64,000 nucleotides of DNA from G963668435 sp963668435 (GCA_963668435.2 CAXXSC010000008.1:682001-746000); one strand, 5' to 3'; positions 9,693 through 19,942 are shown, numbered from the stretch's first letter. Notes: generated from the letters alone by a model not told the origin. Numbers and translations are program-made.

Positions 9693-12600
9693 TTATTTCG
9701 TCACCGCGAAACCGCCTCTCAGGCGGATATCCTCCGACGAATGCCCGACCATTACCTCGAAATCGCCCGGCTCGACCACCGTTTCGAGGTGGCTGTTGAT
9801 GAATGAGAGATGTTCAGGAGTCAGAGTGAACGTCACGCTCTTTTTCTCGCCGGCATCAAGCATGGCCTTTTCAAAGCCTTTCAATTCCTTTTCGGGCGTC
9901 GAAAGCGAACTGATAACATCCTTGATGTACAGCTGGACCACCTCACTACCTGCGCGGTCGCCGGTATTTTTGACATCGAGGCTCACATCGACAGAACCGT
10001 CCCTACCGATCTGTGGCGAGGATATCTTAAGGTTGCTGTACTCGAATTTCGTATAACTGAGACCGTATCCGAATTCGAACAGCGGCTTCGGACTCATATC
10101 GGAATAGGGTGTTCCCCAGCCTCTTTCAATCCAGTAGCTTTTCGATTTTTTGTGGTTATAGTAAACCGGAATCTGTCCGACATGACGGGGTACTGTCACA
10201 GGCAGCCGCCCGCTCGGATTGTAGTCGCCAAATATCACCTCGGCAACGGCATTGCCGCCCTGTTCGCCGCAACACCACGGTTCGAGGATTGCGGGTATAT
10301 TTTCCGCTATCCACCGTATCGACAACGGCCTCCCGTTGATTAAAACAACGATCGTCGGCGTCCCCGTCGCATGAACAACCTCGATAAGTTCCTGTTGAAG
10401 TCCCGTGAGATCGAGACTCGCGACATCGAAACCCTCACCACTCGTACCCGTATTGTCCGGTGCCTGCCATTCGTTTTCCCCGAGAACAACAATTACCGCT
10501 TCGGCGTTCTTTGCCGCTTTCACCGCCTCCTTGATCGAATTTGTTTTTGTGCCAATGACATCACAGCCTTTGACATAGCTGACTTTCGTTTTCTCAGACA
10601 CTTTGTTCCTGATCCCGTCAAGGATTGTCACCACATCCTGCAGGACAACATCCGCAGTATAGTCGCCAAGCTGATTGTTCATATTATCGGCGTTGGGCCC
10701 GATAACCGCAATCGACTTGATATTTTTGTCGAGAGGAAGGATATCGTTTTCATTCTTCAGAAGGACGACGCCCTCCCGTGCGGCCTGAAGGGCCAGTGCC
10801 TGATGTTCCGCTGTATTTGATACCGCGACAGCATGATCAGGATCGACAAACGGGTCTTCGAAGAGGCCGAGCCGGTATTTTATCGTTAAAATACGCCGTA
10901 CCGCACGGTCAATTGTCTCCATGGAGACCTTGCCTTCGCGGACATTCTCGATCATCGGCATCATGTACGCCGCCTCGTACGAAATCCCCACATCTACACC
11001 AGCCTTGATAGCGAGTTCACCAGCCTCTTTCTGGGTGGGCGCCAATCCCTCGTAAATAAGTGTCGAAATGCCGCCGCCCTCGCCAAGGACAAGCCCTTCG
11101 AATCCCATCTCCTCACGGAGTATCTTTGTCAGGATCAGTTTCGAGCCATGGACAGGCACACCGTCAATGGCCGGATATGTCGCCATGACACCGAGAGCTC
11201 CGCATTTCTTGATGCCGGCCACCCACGGCGGCAGGAAATCCTGACGGAGTATCCTTTCGGATATTTCCAACGCGCCGCGCTCCAATCCGCTGACAGGCTG
11301 GCTCTGCCCCGGATAGTGGCATAATCCTGCAATGACCTTGTCGGGCGCCGAAATATCCCCACCCTGAACAGCATTTACAATTTCCTCAGCCATACGAGAG
11401 CAGAGATACTGGTCCTCGCTGTAGCCCTCCTGATTCCGTCCGAGCCGCGGATCCCTGTAGGGCTCAACAACGAGAGTGAACAGCTGGTGAACACCGGCAG
11501 CCCGCGCCTCTTTCGCGGCAACAGTGTAAATATCACCGATCAGATCCATATTCCAGGTGCTTCCGAGCGCAAGCCCCTCCGGGAACATCGTGCCACCTGA
11601 ACACATAAACCCGTGGGTGCCTTCCTCCACCTCGATGAGTGGAATACCGAGCCGCGTTTTTTCGAGAGCGATTGTCTGAAGCTCATTGAAAAACTCCGCC
11701 TGCTGACGGGGCCCTTCATGGAGGATAGTATTGGAAAGCGTGAAAAATCCACCGCCAGGCCCAACACCTTCTTCGACATATCCTTCCGTGAATTTCCTGC
11801 AGCCGTCAAATTTATCTTCGATTTCCTTTCCCAGTGACCCCACATATACACATGGCATATTTATCTGGCCGATTTTCTCCTCGAGTGTCATTCTTCCGAG
11901 CAGATCCTCTACCCGCTGCTCGATCGTATAACGCGAGTCGCGGTACACAGGCTTTTCAGCCGGATTTCTTTCACCACGGCGAGCCGCGACATAACCGCCA
12001 ACTGCCTGCACGGTGTCGATCCAGATTCCATTCGCGGGATCGGCAGCATAGCGGCAGAGAGATTCCAGCGCCTCGACACGCGTTGTCTGAAAACCGGTAT
12101 CACCGATCTCGTGACCGGCAAAAATCAGCCACCGTCCCTCTTCAGCGGCCTTGTCGATCAAAGTTTTTATCTGCTCGAAATCAAGCTCGTCACAGCCAAC
12201 ACCCATGACCTGCGAGAGATCGCACACAACAGGATCGTTCGCCGATTCGCTAAGATATTTCCGCCCCACAAGGAAACGTTCAGCGACAAGCGGCACATAA
12301 CTCATCGTCTCTTTCCCCTGGCCGATATATGTCTGTCCGCATGGATAAGCGAACGTGGCCGGTCTCACGCCGAGAAGACGTTCGATCGCATCGTTAGCGC
12401 CGTCGAGCTCATCCTTCATCATATCTGCCGTAAACTTCTCGAGTGCATTTGAACGGCTGAACGCGTAATTACCCGTACAGGGATGTGTCTGTGTATGATT
12501 GCCGATCTCATGGCCATTGTCGACAGCCTTTTTCCATCCTTCGAGACGTGCCGTGAGATTCTTTTCCATCACGTAAAAAGTGGCTTTGACATCATACTTG

Positions 12601-12812
12601 TTTAGCAGCGGGATACCCTTGTCGATCTGGCTCAGACGGGCGTCGTCGAAACTCAGGCTCACTGCCGCGCGTTTCCCGTCCGGCCATTTAAACGGACTCC
12701 GGCCATCCTCCTGTGCTTGAACATTGTGAATATGCAAAAATAATCCAGCCGCGATTAACAACGCAAAAAGATGTCGCGGGGAAATCCTTGAACACCACCG
12801 GGCATTACTCAT
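9693..12812 (-). CDS. Polysaccharide deacetylase (NodB)-glycoside hydrolase family 3 fusion, exported
   Basis: A 1,039-residue exported protein with an N-terminal hydrophobic signal (about 14-34). Residues about 45-285 form a NodB-type carbohydrate-esterase domain: the metal Asp lies in SLSFDDARLSQ (56-57) and the two His in NHTQTHP (106 and 110). From about 300 a GH3 beta-glucosidase-like domain begins (VEDLLGRMTLEEKIGQINMP), followed by the alpha/beta sandwich (REGVVLLKNENDILPL) and a C-terminal fibronectin-III-like domain ending near FEVMVGHSSEDIRLRGG. At the position where GH3 enzymes normally carry the nucleophile Asp (SDW/SDY), this protein reads VLGEGGG, with Glu578. The lysine of the usual KHF motif is Cys (GLCHYPGQ). 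Activity may therefore be altered. The natural substrate is not deducible. Start chosen after a GGCGGAAG site. Confidence 0.88.
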   Translation of the reverse strand: MSNARWCSRISPRHLFALLIAAGLFLHIHNVQAQEDGRSPFKWPDGKRAAVSLSFDDARLSQIDKGIPLLNKYDVKATFYVMEKNLTARLEGWKKAVDNGHEIGNHTQTHPCTGNYAFSRSNALEKFTADMMKDELDGANDAIERLLGVRPATFAYPCGQTYIGQGKETMSYVPLVAERFLVGRKYLSESANDPVVCDLSQVMGVGCDELDFEQIKTLIDKAAEEGRWLIFAGHEIGDTGFQTTRVEALESLCRYAADPANGIWIDTVQAVGGYVAARRGERNPAEKPVYRDSRYTIEQRVEDLLGRMTLEEKIGQINMPCVYVGSLGKEIEDKFDGCRKFTEGYVEEGVGPGGGFFTLSNTILHEGPRQQAEFFNELQTIALEKTRLGIPLIEVEEGTHGFMCSGGTMFPEGLALGSTWNMDLIGDIYTVAAKEARAAGVHQLFTLVVEPYRDPRLGRNQEGYSEDQYLCSRMAEEIVNAVQGGDISAPDKVIAGLCHYPGQSQPVSGLERGALEISERILRQDFLPPWVAGIKKCGALGVMATYPAIDGVPVHGSKLILTKILREEMGFEGLVLGEGGGISTLIYEGLAPTQKEAGELAIKAGVDVGISYEAAYMMPMIENVREGKVSMETIDRAVRRILTIKYRLGLFEDPFVDPDHAVAVSNTAEHQALALQAAREGVVLLKNENDILPLDKNIKSIAVIGPNADNMNNQLGDYTADVVLQDVVTILDGIRNKVSEKTKVSYVKGCDVIGTKTNSIKEAVKAAKNAEAVIVVLGENEWQAPDNTGTSGEGFDVASLDLTGLQQELIEVVHATGTPTIVVLINGRPLSIRWIAENIPAILEPWCCGEQGGNAVAEVIFGDYNPSGRLPVTVPRHVGQIPVYYNHKKSKSYWIERGWGTPYSDMSPKPLFEFGYGLSYTKFEYSNLKISSPQIGRDGSVDVSLDVKNTGDRAGSEVVQLYIKDVISSLSTPEKELKGFEKAMLDAGEKKSVTFTLTPEHLSFINSHLETVVEPGDFEVMVGHSSEDIRLRGGFAVTK

Positions 12813-13068
12813 TTCTTCCGCCTTTTAATAGGACGAACACGTCGGCCACAACATTCTCACTACATACAAATATTATCATATTTAAAAAGCAGTGTCAATT
12901 GGCAAATTCAATATATTTACAGCAATACAAAGGCTGAAACAAATATGCGTTCAGAGAGAGGTCCGGAATATTTTCAGGAGGGGAAGACAGTGAACAGGCA
13001 TAATCTCAGCTATCACTCATAACAGGGAAATGCTGTATCCGAAAACGCGGAATCGGATTGAAAAGGCT

Positions 13069-13115
13069 GAAAGACGGAAACACGACCTTTGTGACATCAG
13101 ATGTTTCCGTCTTTC
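13069..13115 (-). terminator. Long hairpin downstream of the GH5 gene
   Basis: A perfect 14-base inverted repeat, GAAAGACGGAAACA at 13069-13082 against 13102-13115, lies 10 bases beyond the GH5 stop codon. On the minus strand it is followed by a CCTTTTC stretch, so it is a plausible terminator. The rest of the gap back to the GH3 start (12813-13068) shows nothing I can name. Confidence 0.6.
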
Positions 13116-13125
13116 CATATGCTTG

Positions 13126-14172
13126 TCACTTCTGAGGTATCAGGGCATTCAGTAGCGGCTCCCGCCAGCTTGCCGTCTCACGGTCGTATGCGCCGAATCC
13201 GGCACAATACTCCCAGTAGGTAAAGCTGAATCCCCTTTTCACGGCCTCAGCTGAGACAAATGCCGTCCAGCGAACCCTTGAGTCCATATCAGCCTTGCTG
13301 TACGCACCGAACTCACCAAGCAGAAGGGGGCGATTGTGTTTCTTCGACCACGCGAGAGCTGTATCAAAATCCGCAATTACCGCTGCTTTGTCCTCATCGC
13401 TGCCCCATGTGGTGCCGAGCCATGATTGTGATAGCGGCCCGGACCATGACGCGCCCTGATGGGTGAAATGGTGGGGGCTGTAATAATGGAACGTGACAAT
13501 GACATTACGCTCTTCCCCGGGAATGGCTAGGCTGTCGAGTTTTGCTATCTGATTCCATTGCGACGGCCCGATCACGAGTGTCCGGTCAGGATTGCTTTCA
13601 CGAATGACCGGGAGTACCGCCTGAATAATTCCGTTCCAGCTTGCGGCATCGAGAGCCTTGTTCGGCTCGTTGAGCGGTTCCAGCAGAAGTTCCGGTGGAA
13701 AATCGCGATAGTGTTCGGCTATCTGGCGCCACATGGCGATGAACCGCTCTTTATGCGCCATCGGCTCCTGGAACATTTCGAGGTAGTGGTGCATATTGAG
13801 GATGACAATGAGGCCGTTGTCAAGTGCGGCTTTTACATTTCTGTCCACAGTTTCGAAAAAGTCGCTTTCAATGGCGTAGGGCGCGGTGCTATCTGCCCAG
13901 TCAGACCATCTCACAGGCATACGGACACAGCTGAATCCCGCATCCCTGATACGAGGATAATCCTCAGGTACTATTTCCACACCCCACGACTGCGCTTTAG
14001 GCGCTTCAAGATAGTTCCCAAGATTGATCCCGCGTCCAAGACGGGCGTTGAGAGCGAACGGATCGGGCGAGACCGACACGGTTTCCGGCACCTTTTCACT
14101 TCTGCCACATCCGAAAACAATAAAAACGGTAAGCAGACAGGCAAGGATGAAATACAGCGTTTTTTTCAGCAT
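13126..14172 (-). CDS. Glycoside hydrolase family 5 (cellulase-like) lipoprotein
   Basis: This 348-residue protein starts at the ATG at 14172, seven bases after AAAGGA; an upstream TTG is less likely. The N-terminus is a lipoprotein signal with cysteine in VFIVFGCG, so it is probably anchored in a membrane facing the periplasm or outside. The GH5 TIM barrel runs from RLGRGINLGNY to the end. The acid/base glutamate sits in LLEPLNEPN (about Glu169) and the nucleophile in LLLGEFGAY (about Glu287); the conserved arginine region (FSCVRMPVRW) and HHY are also visible. GH5 enzymes cleave beta-linked glucans or mannans; which one is used here cannot be told. It is probably a single-gene transcript, with a hairpin just downstream. 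Confidence 0.88.
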   Translation of the reverse strand: MLKKTLYFILACLLTVFIVFGCGRSEKVPETVSVSPDPFALNARLGRGINLGNYLEAPKAQSWGVEIVPEDYPRIRDAGFSCVRMPVRWSDWADSTAPYAIESDFFETVDRNVKAALDNGLIVILNMHHYLEMFQEPMAHKERFIAMWRQIAEHYRDFPPELLLEPLNEPNKALDAASWNGIIQAVLPVIRESNPDRTLVIGPSQWNQIAKLDSLAIPGEERNVIVTFHYYSPHHFTHQGASWSGPLSQSWLGTTWGSDEDKAAVIADFDTALAWSKKHNRPLLLGEFGAYSKADMDSRVRWTAFVSAEAVKRGFSFTYWEYCAGFGAYDRETASWREPLLNALIPQK

Positions 14173-14649
14173 TATTCTATCCTTTTTCAAGAAAGTGTAT
14201 GTTCCGCATCAACAGGCAAGAGCCATCTTGACATGTCATCGTCGAAATGACAAACCAGATATTGAGCATATCGTAATATCCTGTATATGCTTGCGTTTGT
14301 CAAGATCAGCCTGCGTTGGATAAATCGATATTTTTCACAGGACACAACGATAGAAATCACCTCCTCTCTCTCCCTGCCTGTCACGCTCATATCTCCTGTT
14401 CAGATCCTCATAACCATCAATATCTATTGTAATTCAGTGCTTCATGCAAAAAACATCAATAATGCTATCGGATTTGTCTGTCTTATTGGAACAAGATCAG
14501 TTCTCCAACGTAAAATTTGTTAATGGGGGAACTGCGCTAAAAAATATATATGAACGCCAACATTTCTTTGTTATTTTATAGTAATATCGATACGCCACCT
14601 GCGATATCTTGTCTATAACTGCGCTTATATACCGGGAGGGAATACAATC
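14173..14649. other. Intergenic region between divergent GH5 and TolC genes, no supported gene
   Basis: About 480 bases, AT-rich near the right end. It presumably contains the two divergent promoters. I see only a small dyad (GTCATCGTCGAAATGAC around 14235) and a clear GGAGGG Shine-Dalgarno for the gene starting at 14650. No conserved protein or RNA gene is recognisable. Confidence 0.5.
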
Positions 14650-16155
14650 ATGTCTTCGAGAATGACAGGCTTTATAGCCATGTCGTTGACGCTGTGCTGT
14701 ATCTTTGGCGCCGCGGATATGGCTTTTTCAGGAGAAACCATCCATCTGACCCTCGACAATTCGGTCGAGATCGCCATGCAGAACAGCTACCGTATCAAAA
14801 TGCTCAAGATGGGTGTCGAACGAAACCGTCTCTGGCTGAAAGCCCGCCAGGCCTCGCTGAAATCGAAAGTATACATGAACCTCCAGGCGCCGGAACTCAG
14901 CGCGGAATCGGATTTCGAATGGGACTCCAACCTCCAGAAAGACGTGATTGTCAAGCAGAACACCACACGCTGGCAGATGGATCTCGCTATCAAACAGCCG
15001 GTCGTTATACTTGGCTACCCCACCAACGGTTATCTCTCCCTTAACAACAAAACCTATAAATACATCCAGCGCGACGGTGTCGATGACACCAGTTTCTACA
15101 ACCGCTATTATGTTAAATACGAACAGCCCTTCTTCCTCCCCAACGAGCTGAAAAACGACATTGAGGACGCCGAACTGGACCTCGAGGACAGGGAACTCGA
15201 CTACGTTGGCGACCTCATGTATCTCATGGAGCGTATTGCCGACGATTACTACGACTTGTTCGAGTTCACAGCCTATGATGAGATATATGGTCGTCAGATC
15301 GGCAACCTCAGAAAAATCGAGGATATCGCGGAAACATTCGCCGCCGCCGACACAACCCGCGTTTTTGATACGATACAGATCAGGATGGAAATTGCCAACA
15401 CTCTGGAAGAACGCCTCAACAACCAGACAGATATGCGCCGTCAGGAGGCGGAAAGTAAACAGAATCTCCGGCTAAGCGTGGCCGATTCAGTATATGTGAC
15501 ACCCAGCTTTGAGTTCAATCCTGTCAAGATCGACAGGGAAAAGGCTATCGAGTATGGTTTCAACCTCAATCCGCAATTGAGGCTCCGCCACATTACAAAG
15601 CGGAAAAACGAACTCGATCTCAACAACGCAAAAGGCTGGGATGCTTTCAATGTGACAGTCGAGCTTACATACGGACTCGAAAAGCAGGATGAGGACTATC
15701 AGAAACTCATGGAAGAGTTCGATAAAAGCTATTCCACATCGGTCAACATGTATGTGCCCATCTGGGACTGGGGACGCCGCCGAAACCGTATCGAGGCGCG
15801 GGAATACGATCTCGAGATATCGGAACTGCGGATCGAGGAGCGTGAAAACTATATCGCCGGACAGGTCAATGTGGCTCTCGACAATGTCGACGAGTACGAA
15901 TCGCGGACAAGGCGTATGATGGAGAGTATGACCATCGTACAGGATCTCACCGACAGGAGTATCGAACTCTACCGTAACGGAGAAATTTCACTCCAGGACC
16001 TTCTGGCCATTGTCGCCCGCCAGAAAGACACCGAACGCAATTTCATCGCGGCATTCCAGGGCTACAAGCGTTCGCTGATATCGCTCATGGAACTTACTTA
16101 TTACGATTTCGAAAACGGCATGACATTGCTCGACAAATTCAGGGACAGGATGTAG
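14650..16155 (+). CDS. TolC-family outer-membrane efflux/secretion protein, copy 1
   Basis: A 501-residue protein with a signal peptide (MSSRMTGFIAMSLTLCCIFG) followed by the TolC repeat opening (IHLTLDNSVEIAMQNSYRIK). Long alpha-helical stretches rich in charged residues and the second-half repeat (INVALDNVDEYESRTRR-like segment, then YRNGEISLQDLLAIVARQKD) fit outer-membrane factors. The segment WQMDLAIKQPVVILGYPTNG is shared almost unchanged with the next gene, showing a tandem duplication. TolC proteins form trimeric outer-membrane channels for efflux or type I secretion, but no membrane-fusion protein, RND pump or ABC exporter lies alongside. Start supported by GGAGGG nine bases upstream. 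The PL8 lyase follows the second copy in the same direction. Confidence 0.8.
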   Translation: MSSRMTGFIAMSLTLCCIFGAADMAFSGETIHLTLDNSVEIAMQNSYRIKMLKMGVERNRLWLKARQASLKSKVYMNLQAPELSAESDFEWDSNLQKDVIVKQNTTRWQMDLAIKQPVVILGYPTNGYLSLNNKTYKYIQRDGVDDTSFYNRYYVKYEQPFFLPNELKNDIEDAELDLEDRELDYVGDLMYLMERIADDYYDLFEFTAYDEIYGRQIGNLRKIEDIAETFAAADTTRVFDTIQIRMEIANTLEERLNNQTDMRRQEAESKQNLRLSVADSVYVTPSFEFNPVKIDREKAIEYGFNLNPQLRLRHITKRKNELDLNNAKGWDAFNVTVELTYGLEKQDEDYQKLMEEFDKSYSTSVNMYVPIWDWGRRRNRIEAREYDLEISELRIEERENYIAGQVNVALDNVDEYESRTRRMMESMTIVQDLTDRSIELYRNGEISLQDLLAIVARQKDTERNFIAAFQGYKRSLISLMELTYYDFENGMTLLDKFRDRM

Positions 16156-16206
16156 GAACCTGATTTCATGCAGCATACACCCTGAAATTCGATAATCGGA
16201 GGCAAT

Positions 16207-17712
16207 GTGAAAGGTATCGCTAACATTTTTGGATATAGAGTGCTTCTTGCGGTTTTCTTCGCCGCCGCACCGCTCGCGGGAGATGTATATGCAGATGACA
16301 TCGTTCTGACCGCGGACAGTGTAATAGAAATAGCCATGCGTAACAGTTACCGTTTCAGGATACTCGAACTATCGAGAAAGCGCCGCTTGAGCAGCCTGAA
16401 CGCCGAACGCGCCTCCCTGAAATCACGCGTTTACATGAATCTGAAAACACCTGAATACAGCGCGCTTTCCGATTACAAATGGAACTCGACACTGTACATG
16501 AACGAGATCATCAAAACGAACACGAGGCGCTGGCAGATGGACCTGGCCGTAAAACAGCCGGTCATCATTTTAGGTTACCCGACAAACGGCTACCTGTCGC
16601 TGAACAACCGAAGCTATAAGTACATTCAGAAAGAGGATTTCGGCGACGATGTCGATTATTACAACCGATTTTTCGTCAAGTTCGAACAGCCGCTGTTTAC
16701 GACAAATGAGCTGAAAAACGACATGGAAGAGGCCGAGCTTGATTCGAAAATCGACCAGATGGAGGATATTTCAGACAAGGTCAACGAAATCATCGGCATA
16801 TCTTCAGCATACAACCGCCTTCTCAATCTCGTTCAGCGGGATTCACTGATCACACGATATATCCGCGACCTCGAGGGTCTGCTCACCGAGGTAAAGCAAA
16901 AACGCGAGGAAGCCGGCATAGCCTCCGTCGAGGAAATCCAGGTCGGCCTCGAGATCAAGAACGCCGGGGAAATGCAGCTCGACAATCTCAATGACATCCG
17001 CTCTCAGGCAATGTCAATCAAACAGCGCATCCGGGTGGGAAACGAGGATTCCCTGATCGTCAAACACGATCTCACACTGCACCCACTGACTGTAAATATA
17101 GAAACGGCGCTTCAGCACGGCTATACCCTGAGCCCGCGCCTCCGGAGCATGTCGCTCAGCAACCGTAAAGTCGAGATCGATCTGGACAACACGAAAGGCT
17201 GGGATTCATTTCGACTCGATTTCGCTGTTTCGTTTGGTATCGAGAACAACGACGACATCTATCGCGAGATGTGGGACGAGGCCACGAACAGTTATACCTT
17301 TTCGCTTTACGCCTACCTGCCAATTTGGGACTGGGGACGCCGCCACTCGGAAATCCAGGCCGCCGAAATCAGCGTTAAACGTGCCTATCTCTACCATGAT
17401 CAGGTGCGCGACGAGATCACGAACGCCATAATCACCGCTGTCGACAATCTCAACGACTACCAGAGCCGTGTGATGGCTATCGGCAAAACCCTCGGTGAGG
17501 CCAAACTGTCGTATGATACGAGCCTCGACCGCTATCACGCCGGAGAACTGTCGCTCCAGGGTGTGCTCAAGACGCTGGAACGAAAACTCGACCTTGAAAA
17601 GAACTACCTCGAAGCCTATATTGGTTACCGCGGCTCTATCCTCCAGCTCAACGCGAGGACATTTTTCGATTATGAAAGCGGTCTCCCAATGCAGGAGAAA
17701 TACAATCTCTGA
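16207..17712 (+). CDS. TolC-family outer-membrane protein, copy 2
   Basis: A 501-residue paralogue of the preceding gene, starting with GTG after GGAGG. Signal peptide and TolC opening (IVLTADSVIEIAMRNSYRFR) are present, and the strand-rich segment WQMDLAVKQPVIILGYPTNG is nearly identical to copy 1, as is the motif PIWDWGRR near residue 375. The middle, helical part differs more. The 51-base gap between the two genes implies cotranscription. Equal length and collinear similarity indicate a tandem duplication followed by divergence; the pair might form mixed trimers or serve different exporters encoded elsewhere. Partner genes are absent from the window, so the transported substrate is unknown. 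Confidence 0.8.
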   Translation: MKGIANIFGYRVLLAVFFAAAPLAGDVYADDIVLTADSVIEIAMRNSYRFRILELSRKRRLSSLNAERASLKSRVYMNLKTPEYSALSDYKWNSTLYMNEIIKTNTRRWQMDLAVKQPVIILGYPTNGYLSLNNRSYKYIQKEDFGDDVDYYNRFFVKFEQPLFTTNELKNDMEEAELDSKIDQMEDISDKVNEIIGISSAYNRLLNLVQRDSLITRYIRDLEGLLTEVKQKREEAGIASVEEIQVGLEIKNAGEMQLDNLNDIRSQAMSIKQRIRVGNEDSLIVKHDLTLHPLTVNIETALQHGYTLSPRLRSMSLSNRKVEIDLDNTKGWDSFRLDFAVSFGIENNDDIYREMWDEATNSYTFSLYAYLPIWDWGRRHSEIQAAEISVKRAYLYHDQVRDEITNAIITAVDNLNDYQSRVMAIGKTLGEAKLSYDTSLDRYHAGELSLQGVLKTLERKLDLEKNYLEAYIGYRGSILQLNARTFFDYESGLPMQEKYNL

Positions 17713-17813
17713 TGCCGCCGCTGAGGGAAACCATGTTCCTGCAGCCGCCCTGTGAACCAGCGCAGGATTTCCGTGGCTGACAGTTCTTTTCCGTCAAACC
17801 TGTGGAGAGCATG

Positions 17814-19904
17814 ATGAGATACGCCCTGTTCATGATCGTTTCCGCGTGTTTCGCACTAACGTCAGTTGCGAATGCCGCCGCGGCAGAAAATGACCTCGAA
17901 ATTCTCCGGGAACGCATCCTGGCGCCCATGTTCGAAGAGAGAGTGGACAGCGATGCGGTCAAGGCGCTTGTCGCGAGCCAGAACCCTGACGGTTCTTTCC
18001 CCGATGTCGACTACGAACACACCGCCGGCGGCAACTGGGCGACAATGAAACATGTCACCCACATCTATAAACTCGCACGTGCTTTCCGCTCACCGAAGTC
18101 CCCGCTGAAAAACAACAGTGCATGCAAAAATGCGCTGAGCAAGGGGCTCGATTACTGGAACGAAAAGGATTTCATCAACAGCAACTGGTGGTGGAACCAG
18201 ATAGGCGTTCCCGGCAGGATGGCACGAATCCTCCTGCTTTTCGATGAAGAGCTCAGCCCGGCACAGAGAAGTAAAGGCATTGAGATTCTCAAGCGCGCCA
18301 AGATCAGAATGACCGGCGCCAACCTTGTCGATGTCGCGTTCATTACCCTGATGCGCGGAGTGCTCGAAAAAGATATCGAAACTGTCCAGTATGCGGTCGA
18401 CAGTATCACAGGCGAAATAAAGATCACTACCAAAGAAGGTGTCCAGCCCGATTACAGCTTTCACCAGCATGGCGCGCTGCTCTACAACCATGGCTATGGC
18501 GCCGTATTCTCGACGAAATGCGGTGAGCTTGCGGAACTTGTCGTGGGCACATCATTCGCGTTCCCGCCTGAAAAGATCAACCTTCTGACTGATTTCATCC
18601 TCCAAGGCACCCGATGGATGATCAGGAAATCCACGCGTGACTACGGTGCAACAGGGCGCGGGCTCACACGAGAGGCGGGAAACAGCGGAAGCGCCGCATA
18701 TCTCGGCGGCATCGTAGACACTATGCTGAAAATCCCCACCGGACACGAATCGGAATTAATCGCCCTCCGCGAACAGGTCGACGGCAAACGTGACTGCTCG
18801 GTGACCGGCAACAAGTATTTCTGGCGTGGCGGGATCATGACACACCATCGCAAGGGCTACTACATCTCGGCCCGCATGTATTCGGAACGGCTGTTCAACA
18901 CAGACGGCTCCCATAACGGCGAGGGCCTTTTGAGCCATTATCTCGGCGACGGCTGCACCTATATCATGCAGAGCGGCATGGAATACCACAATATTTTCCC
19001 GGCCTGGAACTGGCGTAAAATCCCCGGCACGACAGTAGAACTGCGCGAAGATTTCCCCGGCAAAGTCAATATCATGGGCACGGGAAGCTGGGCTGGCGGC
19101 GTATCGGACGGCCGTTACGGTGTCACCTCATTCGATTTCAAACGTGACAGCCTCAACGCGAAAAAAGCGTGGTTCTTCTTTGACGATATCGTTGTCTGCC
19201 TCGGCAGCGGCATCAGCAGCAACTCGGGAGACTCGGTGATCACCACCCTGAACCAGTGCTACCTCAATGGTGATGTCACCGTCTCATCCGGCCGGGCATC
19301 GGAAATTCTGGACAGCGGCGAACACAGCATCTACAATGCGGGCTGGGTGCTTCACGACAGCATCGTGTACTTATTCTTCGACAATCCCCAGGTTCAGATA
19401 ACGAACCGTAAAGAAAGCGGCTCGTGGCAGAAAATCAGCAGCCAGCGTTCGGCGGATCCTGTCGAGAAAGATATTTTCACGATGTGGTTCGACCACGGCA
19501 TGCGGCCGCAGGACGGCAGCTACGCTTACGGCATCATGCCCGGTATCGATTCCATGAAGGCCGAGGCTTTCTACGCTGACAAACCGGTACACATCGATAA
19601 CAATACGACCTCGATCCAGCAGGTCAGCGATCCGAGAAACGGTATCAGCGGCATCGTTTTCTTCGAGGCGGGAACAGCGAAACTGCCCGGCGGCGGAACG
19701 GTAACGGTTGACAGGCCCTGCCTGGCCCTTGTCACGGAACAGCCCCATGGTTTCGATGTCAGTATCGCCGACCCGGAGAATAAAAGCGCTACTGTCACAG
19801 TCAAGCTGACAACAGGAGGCGGAGCTTCGAAAACAGTGGATTTCGAGCTTCCCAAGGGCATGTATGCCGGCAAAACGCTGACACGGCGTATCGTTCTGAA
19901 ATAA
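17814..19904 (+). CDS. Polysaccharide lyase family 8 (hyaluronate/chondroitin/xanthan-lyase type)
   Basis: About 696 residues from ATG 17814, six bases after GGAG; GTG 17802 and ATG 17811 are less likely. A signal peptide (MRYALFMIVSACFALTSVAN) directs export. The alpha/alpha-toroid domain carries the PL8 catalytic set: Asn in NWWWNQIGVP, His219 and Tyr228 in FHQHGALLYNHGYG with the family's nine-residue spacing, and Arg in GRGLTREAGN. The beta-sandwich half begins with GIMTHHRKGYYISARMYSE and contains GDGCTYIMQSGMEY and FPAWNWRKIPGTT, typical PL8 blocks. The enzyme eliminates uronate-containing glycosaminoglycan-like chains; exact specificity is not visible. It follows the TolC pair by 101 bases and may share their transcript. 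A strong terminator follows. Confidence 0.9.
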   Translation: MRYALFMIVSACFALTSVANAAAAENDLEILRERILAPMFEERVDSDAVKALVASQNPDGSFPDVDYEHTAGGNWATMKHVTHIYKLARAFRSPKSPLKNNSACKNALSKGLDYWNEKDFINSNWWWNQIGVPGRMARILLLFDEELSPAQRSKGIEILKRAKIRMTGANLVDVAFITLMRGVLEKDIETVQYAVDSITGEIKITTKEGVQPDYSFHQHGALLYNHGYGAVFSTKCGELAELVVGTSFAFPPEKINLLTDFILQGTRWMIRKSTRDYGATGRGLTREAGNSGSAAYLGGIVDTMLKIPTGHESELIALREQVDGKRDCSVTGNKYFWRGGIMTHHRKGYYISARMYSERLFNTDGSHNGEGLLSHYLGDGCTYIMQSGMEYHNIFPAWNWRKIPGTTVELREDFPGKVNIMGTGSWAGGVSDGRYGVTSFDFKRDSLNAKKAWFFFDDIVVCLGSGISSNSGDSVITTLNQCYLNGDVTVSSGRASEILDSGEHSIYNAGWVLHDSIVYLFFDNPQVQITNRKESGSWQKISSQRSADPVEKDIFTMWFDHGMRPQDGSYAYGIMPGIDSMKAEAFYADKPVHIDNNTTSIQQVSDPRNGISGIVFFEAGTAKLPGGGTVTVDRPCLALVTEQPHGFDVSIADPENKSATVTVKLTTGGGASKTVDFELPKGMYAGKTLTRRIVLK

Positions 19905-19942
19905 GCCCCAACAGTTCGTTCACGGCAGAACAGCATTGAAAT

